From contig BPTM01000200.1 of NCBI GenBank assembly GCA_023705945.1, positions 1 to 42,804 of the forward strand: 42,804 nucleotides of DNA, written 5' to 3'. The position numbers were made by a program, and so were the translations under genes. Numbering within the stretch: the stretch's first letter is position 1; each line of letters starts with the position of its first letter. The notes beneath the pieces were generated by a model. It was not told where the DNA came from. It saw only the letters and a list, made by a program, of their open reading frames with translations, and did no database searches. This stretch comes from Candidatus Heimdallarchaeota archaeon. GTDB taxonomy: Archaea > Asgardarchaeota > Heimdallarchaeia > Heimdallarchaeales > Heimdallarchaeaceae. This document shows, piece after piece, positions 33,799-41,737 of this stretch.

Positions 33799-35021
33799 TT
33801 TTTTTTGGATAGAAATCTCATACCTGTGCCCAGAAGAAATGGCCACAACCTAAGATTGAAAACCAAGCGAAAAACAATCTTTGCTTGGTTATCAACATCT
33901 CCAAATCGTGAGATTTTCTTTTTTATTTTTGGTTTATTCAATAAATTGAACAGTTTTTCAACGTGCTCATCTTCAAGAGAATTCAGATAATTTCTCACTA
34001 ATTTCATTACATTTAGATTCTTTCTAAATTCCTTCCTCCATCTTTTCTCATATTCGGATAAGAATTTAGATGAAAAGTCTTCATTTTTTATTGCTTGGCT
34101 TGAAACATCACCTGCAATTTCTGCGGCAATTCCACCAAATATTACTCCTCCTCCAGTTGTGGGTTTAGTTTGTCCTGCAGCATCCCCAACAACAAGTACA
34201 TTATCTGCATAAGTTCTTTTAATGTAAGAACCAATTGGAATTGCACCACTCATTCGTTTTTCAATCTTTGCCGAAGATAATTTTTGTTTAAGAATAGGGT
34301 GTTTTTTAATTAGATTTTCAAGCACCTTACTAGCAGGAGGGTTTATAACTCCTAATCCAACTTTCGCTCTTTTGTCATCTATGGGGATGATCCAACCAAA
34401 AAAACCTGGAACTAAACTATTACACTGATAAATTTCTACAAATTCTCTCTCGATATCTTTTACTCCAGACATGATAAATTGAGAGGCATATACAATATTA
34501 TTGCGTGATGGACTAGGTAGGTTGAATTTTTCATTCAAAGCTGGGAATCTTCCTTCAGCAAGTATAACCATTTTAGATTTGATTCTTTGAGTTGTACTTC
34601 TTTTACCAAGAATATGCTTCAGATGATTATTGGTTCTTTTTACATTAAGAACTCTGGAAGAGGTTCGTATCTTTACACCTAGCTCAACTGCTTGAGAGGA
34701 TAAATGAGAGTCAAAACCAGCTCTATCCACTACCCAAGCAGTAGGTTCATTCTTTTGTACAACAATTAGTTCACCTTTAGGTGAATAAATTTTAGAACCT
34801 CGAATGGCCTTATTTTGTACTATATTAGAAGGTAAATTAAGGAGATTCAGTGATTTTAAACCATCAATGCTAAGCAAACCTGCACAATGTTCATGATGAC
34901 CAATTACATTTTTTGATTCGAGTAACGTAACTCCCACGCCCTTCTTTGATGCAGAAATTGCTGAGAGTAGACCAGCTGGACCACCTCCAACTACTATTAA
35001 ATCATCTTCTGACTCAATCAC
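33795..35021 (-). CDS. geranylgeranyl reductase family flavoprotein
   Basis: An FAD-dependent reductase of the archaeal GGR family, which saturates isoprenoid chains of membrane lipids. The dinucleotide site LIVVGGGPAGLLSA is at the N-terminus. The family motif HCAGLLSIDGL follows, then VLVVGDAAGQTKPTTGGGVIFGG, which binds FAD. Length is about 408 aa. The longest frame starts at TTG 35030; GTG 35021 is chosen because it puts the Rossmann strand at the usual distance, but no Shine-Dalgarno decides. With the prenyl synthase at 16 kb it serves lipid synthesis. Confidence 0.92.
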   Translation of the reverse strand: MIESEDDLIVVGGGPAGLLSAISASKKGVGVTLLESKNVIGHHEHCAGLLSIDGLKSLNLLNLPSNIVQNKAIRGSKIYSPKGELIVVQKNEPTAWVVDRAGFDSHLSSQAVELGVKIRTSSRVLNVKRTNNHLKHILGKRSTTQRIKSKMVILAEGRFPALNEKFNLPSPSRNNIVYASQFIMSGVKDIEREFVEIYQCNSLVPGFFGWIIPIDDKRAKVGLGVINPPASKVLENLIKKHPILKQKLSSAKIEKRMSGAIPIGSYIKRTYADNVLVVGDAAGQTKPTTGGGVIFGGIAAEIAGDVSSQAIKNEDFSSKFLSEYEKRWRKEFRKNLNVMKLVRNYLNSLEDEHVEKLFNLLNKPKIKKKISRFGDVDNQAKIVFRLVFNLRLWPFLLGTGMRFLSKKN

Positions 35022-35104
35022 ATAAAACAAGAACTATAACTAGTTTAAAATTGTATGGAAAATAACAACATGAGTTCTAATCTCCTATTTTCAAGTCTAG
35101 GTTT

Positions 35105-35371
35105 CTACAATGCACCTGATTTTGAAAAGAATTCTCTCATTTTTTGACTTTTTCCAGTTTTGATATTTTCTTGAATAATGTGTTTGTCAAGAGATTTAAG
35201 CAAAAATTTCGAGTCATTTCTTGATTGGAAAGAAGATCTAATAACCATTAGAATTTTGCCACAATCTGTACAAATAATCTCTTTTGTCGAAAACTCTTCG
35301 TTTTCAGCATCGAAAACGTTTACATATCTTTGACATCTGGAACAATATATAGTATCAATCTCATATAGCAT
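35105..35371 (-). CDS. small zinc ribbon protein
   Basis: An 88-aa protein with two CxxC pairs, YCSRCQRYV and ICTDCGKILM, forming one zinc ribbon, followed by a basic helical tail. The role is unknown; nucleic-acid binding is plausible. The start is ATG 35371 because GGTGAG lies 5 nt before it; the GTG at 35380 is part of that site. Confidence 0.75.
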   Translation of the reverse strand: MLYEIDTIYCSRCQRYVNVFDAENEEFSTKEIICTDCGKILMVIRSSFQSRNDSKFLLKSLDKHIIQENIKTGKSQKMREFFSKSGAL

Positions 35372-35538
35372 TTTTCTCACCCATTATCTATATTTGTACC
35401 TTTTTCTTATGTTAACATAGATACTCACATTTAAAGGAAAAGTATTATGCGAATAGATATGTGGAAAATATATTTTATTTATAAAGAGCTTAAAAACAAA
35501 CATATCTTTTTAAGAATTCTCTGTTTCTAAGTATACAC

Positions 35539-36225
35539 TTAGCCTTCAATTTTTCTCAGATATTTCTTTTGTTTTTCATCCAAACGGCTCATTCTCAGTA
35601 AACCTTCATAGTACCAACATAAGATTGTTCGATTCATGCTCCTTACAGTCTTTTGATGAACTTTATCATCTTTTTCAAATCTTCGTAAAACAAGATGTTT
35701 ATCTGTGGAAAAAAGTGTTATTTCTTCAGTATGATTAGCTCGATTGAATCTAAATACTTTGCATTTCTCATTTTGTTGTGAGTCAACCCGATATCGAAAA
35801 GCTTTTCCTCCATATATTTTCACAAACTCGCTTATTTTTTCAATAATCTCATCAAGAGGCATATATTCCATCTGTTTCTCCTCTTGTGTAATCTTATCAA
35901 AATCTAACTTTATTTCATCAATCTCTATCAGATTTTCAATTAGTTTTGTTTCGATGATTGCTCCCCTGTCTTCAAAAATCTCCCATTTCACTTTATTCTC
36001 GGAACCAGATAGATTATCATTATAATAATAAACTGATTCAGTTTGGGGGCTATAAGTAATCTTAATTACCCCTTCAGGATATATTTTTTCTTTTACCTTG
36101 TTAGAGATAACAACACCAGTTTCTTCAGATATTTTTCTAATTGCAGTTTGATATCCTTCAGTTATATCGATCTGCTCAAAGCGTGCTGAAGAGTTATTAT
36201 CGTCATTTTTACCTACACGCAACAT
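35539..36225 (-). CDS. unknown 228-aa protein
   Basis: A soluble mixed alpha/beta protein. It has a beta-rich middle (VIKITYSPQTESVYYYN, KVKWEIFEDRGAIIETKLI) and a basic C-terminus (RMSRLDEKQKKYLRKI). The segment CKVFRFNRANHTEEITLFST then HLVLRRFEKDD suggests paired strands. No known motif was found. GGGTAAG stands before the ATG. It is divergent from the operon at 36567, separated by the 341-bp regulatory region. Confidence 0.7.
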   Translation of the reverse strand: MLRVGKNDDNNSSARFEQIDITEGYQTAIRKISEETGVVISNKVKEKIYPEGVIKITYSPQTESVYYYNDNLSGSENKVKWEIFEDRGAIIETKLIENLIEIDEIKLDFDKITQEEKQMEYMPLDEIIEKISEFVKIYGGKAFRYRVDSQQNEKCKVFRFNRANHTEEITLFSTDKHLVLRRFEKDDKVHQKTVRSMNRTILCWYYEGLLRMSRLDEKQKKYLRKIEG

Positions 36226-36453
36226 TTTTCTTACCCAGGTAATCTCAATGTTAACTATGAATAAGTCTGAAAGAAATAGAAACTTCTCTTCTTAAACCAG
36301 ATTCAAGTGCTAATATCTTTGAATTCCCTTAAACAATAAAATGGATTAGTAATATCTACGCAATATCTACATGCTTTGTTATGTCGTTTCAAAATATTTA
36401 GATTGTCCATTATCTTATATTTTTGATAGAACAACCAGTTTGCTACTTATTTC

Positions 36454-36469
36454 CTACAGTTTATTGTAA
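36454..36469. promoter_or_regulatory. operator copy 1 (CTACA-N6-TGTAA dyad)
   Basis: This dyad shares 17 of 19 bases (36455-36473 against 36517-36535) with copy 2. It lies 37 bp upstream of the TATA box. Its start is 62 bp from that of copy 2, about six helical turns, so both sites face the same side of the DNA. Confidence 0.55.
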
Positions 36470-36505
36470 GTTATTAAACAAGCTCGATAATGGTTAATGG
36501 TAAGG

Positions 36506-36514
36506 TTTATATAT
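36506..36514 (+). promoter_or_regulatory. TATA box of the coiled-coil/ArsR operon
   Basis: TTTATATAT, 52 nt before the first ATG. Transcription would start near 36538. It lies directly beside operator copy 2, so a bound repressor would block the basal machinery. Confidence 0.55.
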
Positions 36515-36515
36515 G

Positions 36516-36531
36516 TTACAGAATATTGTAA
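36516..36531. promoter_or_regulatory. operator copy 2 (TTACA-N6-TGTAA dyad)
   Basis: A perfect inverted repeat, TTACA-GAATAT-TGTAA, between the TATA box and the expected start of transcription. The position suits repression. The ArsR-like winged helix encoded in the same operon is the obvious candidate ligand; this is inference. Confidence 0.6.
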
Positions 36532-36566
36532 GTTAGCACGTTAAAGTGTAATAATAGGTGAGAAAC

Positions 36567-36689
36567 ATGAGACAGAGTGACACAATAAAAACATTGAATC
36601 AAGAAATCCGAAAATTAAAAGACGAATTAAATCAACTTCAGAGAGCAAGAAGAGTGTTGAAAAGAAAATCAGAAGCAGTGTTCATATAA
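36567..36689 (+). CDS. 40-aa coiled-coil microprotein
   Basis: The ORF runs from ATG 36567 to TAA 36687-36689. GGTGA stands 5 nt before the ATG and the promoter is directly upstream, which supports expression. The product is one basic coiled-coil helix (LNQEIRKLKDELNQLQRARR then VLKRKSE). Its heptads could pair with the larger coiled-coil protein encoded downstream. The next gene starts within about 10 nt, so the two are translationally linked. Confidence 0.65.
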   Translation: MRQSDTIKTLNQEIRKLKDELNQLQRARRVLKRKSEAVFI

Positions 36690-36690
36690 G

Positions 36691-36903
36691 GTGATTAATC
36701 TGAACAAACATAACTTTGAGGATGATTTTGATAAACACTTAGAAGGGTGGATGCATGAGTTTAAGGTATCCATGAAGGAGTTCAAAGAATCTATGAAAGA
36801 AATGGTTCTAGACTTAAAGGACACCATGACTGATCTTAAGGATGACCTAAAAGATATATTTGACTCCAGCGATATTTTCGAAGATGGGGGGAGTATTTTT
36901 TAA
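36691..36903 (+). CDS. small acidic amphipathic-helix protein (about 67-70 aa)
   Basis: The product is a single long amphipathic helix with repeats of FK-x-SMKE, DLKDTMTDLKDDLKDIF, ending in an acidic tail. The start is unusual. GTG 36691 lies inside the Shine-Dalgarno GGTGA (36690-36694). The codon 5 nt after that site is CTG 36700, the same spacing as for the ATGs of the genes before and after. No ATG is available until 36750. A non-AUG start is therefore likely. Function unknown; second gene of the operon. Confidence 0.65.
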   Translation: MINLNKHNFEDDFDKHLEGWMHEFKVSMKEFKESMKEMVLDLKDTMTDLKDDLKDIFDSSDIFEDGGSIF

Positions 36904-36917
36904 TCAAGGTGAAAAAA

Positions 36918-38339
36918 ATGGCAGAAGAAAAAGAATTACGAGATGAAATTGCTGAGCTAAAAGCCAGCATAAAAGAACTACAAAAGAATCAAGCTAACGT
37001 TTACAAAGATTTAGACAAGATAGAGAGAACTACTGAGTTAGAGTCTGATAAAGAACGAAATAGAATCAAAAAAGAAGCTAGAAGAAAAATTGAGCGTGAC
37101 ATTAATAAGGCAAAACGCAAGGCTGAACGTTTTATCCATGCTGAACCTCTTGAGAGAGCAATGCCAGAAATGCCAGAAATGCCAGAAAAGCCAGAAAAGC
37201 CAATGAAACCAATGAAACCAATGAAACCAATAAAGCCAATAAAGCATATAAGGCCTATAGTTTTCAAAGGATTTGAGGGACGAATGGATTTTGAATCGGA
37301 TGAGTTCAAAAAATCTATGAAAGAGTTTACTAAGAGAGTTGAAAAGGTTGCAAAAGATGGTGAAAAAATAGCTAAAGAGATTACTGATAAACTTACAAAG
37401 AAAATACAAAAAGTGTTAGAAAAAGAAAATGAACGATTAAGAGGGGCCGTTAATATTTCAACTGAAGAATATGAAGAGATTATTGAAGAAATAGAAGATG
37501 TTAGAAGCGAGATTGATGATGCTCAAGAGGATATGGATCAGGCAAGATTGTCAGTAATAGAAGCTCAGAAGGAAATTGGTACTGCAAGACGAAGAATGGA
37601 ACGTGCTATCCATGAGGAAGACTTAGAACTTCAACGTGAATCTAAAGAAGAGTTACAAGATGCAACTGAAGAGTTACAAGATGCCAGGAATGAAATTCAT
37701 GGAGCAAGACATGGACTTTCCAATGCGAAAAGGGAATTTGCCAGATTACAAAGAAGAGCTGCAAAGATTCATGAAGCACAATCAAAGAATGGTGGAGCTC
37801 GAGTAATTCGAGCAGGAGATGTTGATTTAGGTTCAACTTTCACAGAATATTCAGACAGAGTAATGTCCTCATTAGCTAAAAACCTTGAAAGTACAATAAA
37901 AATTGCAATTGATGGTGGTAAAAGAGCTATGGGAGGTGTTACCAGAATAAGACGAGAGGGCAACAACATCAGTATTGAATCTGAAGATGCGATAGATATC
38001 GAGGAATTAGATGAAGTATTGGAAATAAATGCAGAGCTGTTGTCAGCATTAGGAGATAAGAGGAGATTACTTATTCTAAAAATACTTGAAACTTCTCCAC
38101 AATATCAAAAAGAACTTGCTGAAGAAACAGGATTGCGTGGTGGTACCTTTAAACACCATACCGATATTCTTCAAGATGTTAATTTCATCACAAGAGAAGC
38201 AATTCGAGGAAGATATCTTATCACCCAATTAGGAATTGAAGCTCTCAAATTAGCTGAATTGATTCATTCTCGTAAGAAACAACTAGAATATTACGAAAAT
38301 GAAGATGAAGATACAATTGATATTGATATCGAAGATTAA
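36918..38339 (+). CDS. coiled-coil protein with C-terminal ArsR-like winged helix
   Basis: A 473-aa protein. Residues 1-75 are basic coiled coil. A Pro/Met/Lys repeat (MPE then MKP/IKP units, about 83-112) follows, then coiled coil with a long acidic heptad region (130-290), and a winged helix (about 368-452). The latter contains LLSALGDKRRLLILKILETS, QKELAEETGLRGGTFKHHTDIL and GRYLITQLG, an ArsR-type DNA-binding domain. The tail is acidic. The start is ATG 36918 because GGTGA lies 5 nt before it; GTG 36909 is inside that site. It probably controls its own operon through the TTACA-N6-TGTAA sites. The function of the long coil is unknown. Confidence 0.85.
   Translation: MAEEKELRDEIAELKASIKELQKNQANVYKDLDKIERTTELESDKERNRIKKEARRKIERDINKAKRKAERFIHAEPLERAMPEMPEMPEKPEKPMKPMKPMKPIKPIKHIRPIVFKGFEGRMDFESDEFKKSMKEFTKRVEKVAKDGEKIAKEITDKLTKKIQKVLEKENERLRGAVNISTEEYEEIIEEIEDVRSEIDDAQEDMDQARLSVIEAQKEIGTARRRMERAIHEEDLELQRESKEELQDATEELQDARNEIHGARHGLSNAKREFARLQRRAAKIHEAQSKNGGARVIRAGDVDLGSTFTEYSDRVMSSLAKNLESTIKIAIDGGKRAMGGVTRIRREGNNISIESEDAIDIEELDEVLEINAELLSALGDKRRLLILKILETSPQYQKELAEETGLRGGTFKHHTDILQDVNFITREAIRGRYLITQLGIEALKLAELIHSRKKQLEYYENEDEDTIDIDIED
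37161..37244 (+). repeat. 9-nt tandem repeats coding for MPE/MKP units
   Basis: About nine units related to atgccagaa and atgaaacca, each three codons long, drifting from acidic (MPE) to basic (MKP, IKP). They form an extended proline-rich hinge between two coiled coils. Slippage could vary the copy number between strains. Confidence 0.7.
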
Positions 38340-38357
38340 GTAACTGGTGATAAAACA

Positions 38358-39032
38358 ATGAGATTAAGTGTAAAAAACCGACCTTTGAAAATCACCCATA
38401 GTTATGAATATACTTTCGATAACGATATTGTTAAAATCTCACTATCAAAGAAGTCCCTCTTATTTCCAGTTTTTAATGAAAAAGAAAATAGGCAGGTAGG
38501 ATTTCTTCTTGAAGGACCTTTAGGGATTATTGCAGATTTAATTGTTCATTCCCAAAAAGGTGCAGTAGGGGAATTATTTGATGAAACATTCTCTACGATC
38601 ATCCTTTTTCCCGTTAATTTACCCTTTCTTTCGTTAGATCATGTTAAAGAAACTTCTCCTGTAGAAAATTTTGAACCTTATCAGGAACTAGTGAGTAAAT
38701 ACAATAGAGTCTTTTCATTAAACAAAATTGGAACAGCAAACATAAACAAACATACTTTGATAGTAACACAAAAACCCAAATTGTTTTGGCTAATTAGTCC
38801 TGATGGAGCGTTCTTAATAGGTAAGAAAGAGATTATAGGAAGAAAGGGTCAAAAGAAATTTCTATGGATTTCGAAGAAAGGATTGATATCAGTAAACAAA
38901 GATGGAAAGTACAGATCTATTGCAGACGTACTCCAAATTAGTGAAATCAAACAATCTTTCCAGAATATCTTTGGAAAACCACTATCAAATCTGTTCTCAA
39001 GTATACAAGACGCATTTTCAAAATTTTCATAG
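38358..39032 (+). CDS. unknown 224-aa protein, last gene of the coiled-coil/ArsR operon
   Basis: A mixed alpha/beta protein without membrane span or known motif. The N-terminal half is beta-rich (SYEYTFDNDIVKISLSKKSLLFPVF, QVGFLLEGPLGIIADLIV). The middle has KPKLFWLISPDGAFLIGKK, and the C-terminus is helical. GGTGA stands before the ATG and the gap to the ArsR gene is 18 nt, so it is co-transcribed. T-rich DNA follows. Function unknown; it could be an effector or sensor partner of the regulator. Confidence 0.72.
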   Translation: MRLSVKNRPLKITHSYEYTFDNDIVKISLSKKSLLFPVFNEKENRQVGFLLEGPLGIIADLIVHSQKGAVGELFDETFSTIILFPVNLPFLSLDHVKETSPVENFEPYQELVSKYNRVFSLNKIGTANINKHTLIVTQKPKLFWLISPDGAFLIGKKEIIGRKGQKKFLWISKKGLISVNKDGKYRSIADVLQISEIKQSFQNIFGKPLSNLFSSIQDAFSKFS

Positions 39033-39042
39033 TTAACTGCAA

Positions 39043-39058
39043 TTTTTTTCCTTTTTTT
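39043..39058 (+). terminator. T-rich terminator of the operon
   Basis: Two runs of seven T separated by CC lie directly after the last gene and before the convergent methyltransferase gene. Confidence 0.5.
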
Positions 39059-39064
39059 AGATTC

Positions 39065-40033
39065 TTACAATTTTTGCTTTACAACTTTTGCGATTTGTCT
39101 CGAAATAACTGGTGGGACAGCCTCTCCAACTTGATTAAAAACTGAATCAACTTTACCAGTAAAAACAAACGTATCAGGAAAACTCATCAAACGAGCATGT
39201 TCTCTAGCAGTCAGGGGACGATTTTTAAAGGGATGAATAAAGCGAGATTTACCCATAATAGTATCAGCTACTTTTTCTGCATCAAGTTTTATCCAAGTTT
39301 TCTTTTCTTCAACAGCTCCAGAGAAATAGACTGCTGCTCCACCCTTTTTTATTCGGTGTATTTTATCACTTACTCTCTTTGGAAAGAAGAGAGAAAAATG
39401 ATTTGGAAAGTCATTAGGATATGATGGTTCGGGGAGATCACCAATAGCTTCAGCTGTAGTAATAGTTCTTTGTTTTGGAAGTTTCAAACGAATATTACTT
39501 ATGAAAACTCTAGTTCTTTCACTTGGACACCCATGGTTTTCAGTGGTAATGACATTGAAGCATATCTTTTCAAAACCTGCTTTCGCAAATGCGTTTGAAA
39601 TCAGCTCTTTTCCAATACCATTCACTATTGGAATAACATTTTCAATTACGAAAAATTTTGGTGATAAATCGCCAATGATTCGTATTGCATGAAAAATCAA
39701 ATCGCCTTTGGGATCTGTGTAAAATCTATCAAAGGGATCTTTTTGTCTAGCTGTATTAGCAGAAGTGAAGGGTTCACAAGGTGGAGAGGCAAGGATAACA
39801 TCTGGTGTTTCACTTATTTCTGACTCAATCTGTAAAGAGTGAATGGTACGAATATCAGCATTCATCAATGGTGTATCGGGAAAATTAAATTTGTATGTCT
39901 GAGCTGCATCATTGTCAATTTCAATAGCAAGTAAATCTCTAAATCCTTCTTGCATAAAACCTAAACTAAAGCCTCCTGCTCCTGAAAATAAATCAATGAA
40001 TGAGAATTCTTTCTTTTTTGAACTATGGGTCAT
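39065..40033 (-). CDS. cytosine-C5 DNA methyltransferase, orphan
   Basis: A 322-aa SAM-dependent DNA methyltransferase. SFIDLFSGAGGFSLGF is motif I. ASPPCEPFTSANT (Cys86) is motif IV, with CEPF in place of the common CQPF or CQGF. FFVIENV is motif VI, CPSERTRVFI motif VIII, and LTAREHARLMSFPDTF then VFNQVGEAVPPVI are IX and X. The target-recognition region is short. The longest frame reaches 40093 only by translating tRNA-Val (the typical GSNPACPTT artefact), so the start is ATG 40033, 24 nt after the tRNA. No restriction enzyme gene is nearby. Confidence 0.92.
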   Translation of the reverse strand: MTHSSKKKEFSFIDLFSGAGGFSLGFMQEGFRDLLAIEIDNDAAQTYKFNFPDTPLMNADIRTIHSLQIESEISETPDVILASPPCEPFTSANTARQKDPFDRFYTDPKGDLIFHAIRIIGDLSPKFFVIENVIPIVNGIGKELISNAFAKAGFEKICFNVITTENHGCPSERTRVFISNIRLKLPKQRTITTAEAIGDLPEPSYPNDFPNHFSLFFPKRVSDKIHRIKKGGAAVYFSGAVEEKKTWIKLDAEKVADTIMGKSRFIHPFKNRPLTAREHARLMSFPDTFVFTGKVDSVFNQVGEAVPPVISRQIAKVVKQKL

Positions 40034-40056
40034 TTCTGCAGCACTACTTCTAAAAG

Positions 40057-40135
40057 TGGTGGGGCAGGCAGGATTTGAACCTGCGACATCCACTGTGTGA
40101 GAGTGGCATCATGGGCCAAGCTAGATCACTGCCCC
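40057..40135 (-). tRNA. tRNA-Val(CAC) with encoded CCA
   Basis: Acceptor GGGGCAG pairs with CTGCCCC, discriminator A, then CCA. The anticodon arm is CCACT-CTCACAC-AGTGG, giving anticodon CAC (reads GUG). The T arm is GCAGG-TTCAAAT-CCTGC. There is no intron. The methyltransferase gene follows within 24 nt, so tRNA 3' processing may create that mRNA's 5' end. Confidence 0.95.
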
Positions 40136-40202
40136 TAAGCATTAGGAGATTAACTAATTAGTATTTATTTTTTCTGTTACCTATTGTTATTGAAAAATCA
40201 GA

Positions 40203-40480
40203 TAGATATGCCCCTGAGGTTAACCCTTGGTATCATTTTAAGGGGATGTCCCATATCCACCAGTTGAGCGCCTCAGGAGCAACTGTATCCCGCTAGGGTT
40301 GACTCACCGTCATCGTATTGAGTGTTACACTCAACTAGGGAAAGAGCCCGTTGATAGCGGAAATGTAGCCTTTTCCTTGCACCTTCTTTCCTAGTCGGCA
40401 TCGCCATCTCTAGAAAGTCCTCGATAAAGGCAATATGACATATCTCTTCTGTTATCTTGAAGTTTTTTGTCTGATACAAA
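40203..40480. ncRNA. candidate structured RNA of unknown family
   Basis: The 361-bp gap between tyrS and tRNA-Val is clearly richer in G and C than other gaps here and has several helices. One is an 11-bp stem with one U-G pair when read on the minus strand, TGCCCCTGAGG (40209-40219) with CCTCAGGAGCA (40271-40281). Another is CAGTTG/CAACTG (40261-40266, 40280-40285). A third is a perfect 7-bp hairpin TTGAGTG/CACTCAA with loop TTA (40318-40334). Eight pairs join GTTAACCC to GGGTTGAC across the 11-bp stem. It is not a tRNA, and I could not match RNase P or SRP RNA. A 68-codon minus-strand ORF has only a TTG start. The strand is probably minus, like all its neighbours. Confidence 0.35.
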
Positions 40481-40496
40481 ATAAAAGAAGAAAAAA

Positions 40497-41564
40497 TTAA
40501 AAATTCTTTATCTCTTCAAGTAAGTCTACATGTTTTTCAAAATAATTTCTTGAAGGTTTCAAAATATCCCCTAAGGATTTAGTTACAGCTGATTTAAGAT
40601 CCATGGGATGCACTTCGCCTTTGAGATACACTTCTTCAAAAGATTTATAGCTGTTGAAAGAAATATCGCCACCGAACTTTTCAGTTCTTTCAATTTTGAA
40701 GGTTGAGTACATGTCAAAGATTATGTATTGTACCATTTCTGTAATCGGGTTACCTACAACTTGTTTTGGAGGACATTGAGCTTTTTTGATCTTTTTAAGT
40801 ATATCATCCTCGCTATCGTGAATGAATATACATGTGTCGGGTTTCGATTTACTCATTTTTGCATCGATCTGTGTTGATAAATCAGGAACAGCTTCTGCAT
40901 CCATTTTCTTTCCTAATCCTTCCAAACCGGTCAACAAAGGTGTGTGAAGACATGAAGGCTTAGTATAACCTAACTTCTCAGCTGTATCTCTTGCCAACAT
41001 ATGTGCTTTTCGCTGATCCATACCACCAACAGCTAAATCAATTTCCATATCATATATGTCCGCTACTTGCATAGCAGGATAGTAGAGAAATGCTGATTCC
41101 ATATCTCCTTCATTTTTTCTACCCATAATTGGCATAGTTCTTAATATTCTAGCGAGTGAATTTGCCTTAGCTACTCGCACCACTTTAGCCCAGTAATCAC
41201 TTCGTTCTACTAGCTCAGACGCCCAAATATACTTGATATTGGGTCCTTTGACTCCAACTGATTCAAAAGCCTTTTGAAAATACTCCCCTGCTATCCTAAT
41301 TTTATCCATGTCAGCTCCAAGTTTATTATTGATCCAACTGTGCCAGTCTGCAAGGAAGACAACAGTTTCGAAGCCAGCTTTTGCTAAATCTAGCATTTTG
41401 TTACCACATACTAAGCCTGTTCCCAAGTGAAGGAATCCTGAAAGCTCAAAGCCTATGTAAGCTCGAGGTTTTTCTTTCTCAGTGAGAGTTTTTTTTATTT
41501 CTTCTTCTAGTATAATTTCTTCAGCATTTTTTGTTACTAATTTCATCTTATCTTCAATAGACAT
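40497..41564 (-). CDS. tyrS: tyrosyl-tRNA synthetase
   Basis: An archaeal/eukaryotic-type TyrRS of 355 aa, class I. The HIGH-like motif is GFLHLGTG near residue 45, and KMSKSK near 238 is the KMSKS loop. YYPAMQVADIYDMEIDLAVGGMDQRKAHMLARD is the tyrosine pocket region with conserved Tyr, Gln and Asp. No bacterial S4 domain is present, as expected. AGGTGA stands 6 nt before the ATG. Upstream by 173 bp on the same strand is dnaG. Confidence 0.95.
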   Translation of the reverse strand: MSIEDKMKLVTKNAEEIILEEEIKKTLTEKEKPRAYIGFELSGFLHLGTGLVCGNKMLDLAKAGFETVVFLADWHSWINNKLGADMDKIRIAGEYFQKAFESVGVKGPNIKYIWASELVERSDYWAKVVRVAKANSLARILRTMPIMGRKNEGDMESAFLYYPAMQVADIYDMEIDLAVGGMDQRKAHMLARDTAEKLGYTKPSCLHTPLLTGLEGLGKKMDAEAVPDLSTQIDAKMSKSKPDTCIFIHDSEDDILKKIKKAQCPPKQVVGNPITEMVQYIIFDMYSTFKIERTEKFGGDISFNSYKSFEEVYLKGEVHPMDLKSAVTKSLGDILKPSRNYFEKHVDLLEEIKNF

Positions 41565-41737
41565 TAAATTTCACCTGAGTTTCTCGAAAATACTTTGATG
41601 GTTTCTGCCCCACAGCAATAGTAGTAAAAATGAACTAGTTAAAGTCATAGATATTCCAAGGGCATCATCTCTGCCTACAAATCTCTAATTTGCTATTAAG
41701 GTTTTTGGCTATTAATAAGAAAAAAAAAAGAGAAAAA

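Larger units (their letters stand above)
36226..36566. other. gene-free regulatory region of the coiled-coil/ArsR operon
   Basis: No gene was seen. The plus-strand half holds two copies of a dyad (36454-36469 and 36516-36531), a TATA box between them at 36506-36514 and a Shine-Dalgarno GGTGA at 36557-36561. The minus-strand half (36226-36330) should hold the promoter of the divergent gene but shows no clear TATA box. Confidence 0.5.

Noticed and set aside
37001-37409. Minus-strand ORFs rich in Phe, Ile, Gly and Trp repeats
   Set aside because: They are the reverse complement of the MPE/MKP repeat of the coiled-coil/ArsR gene, which is clearly the coding strand.
40034-40100. N-terminal extension of the methyltransferase and a plus-strand ORF ending in GFEPATSTV
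   Set aside because: Both come from translating tRNA-Val, a well-known annotation artefact.
40203-40285. tRNA-like reading of the long stem region, including an intron or permuted form
   Set aside because: No T-loop (TTCRAAT) or consistent anticodon arm was found on either strand.
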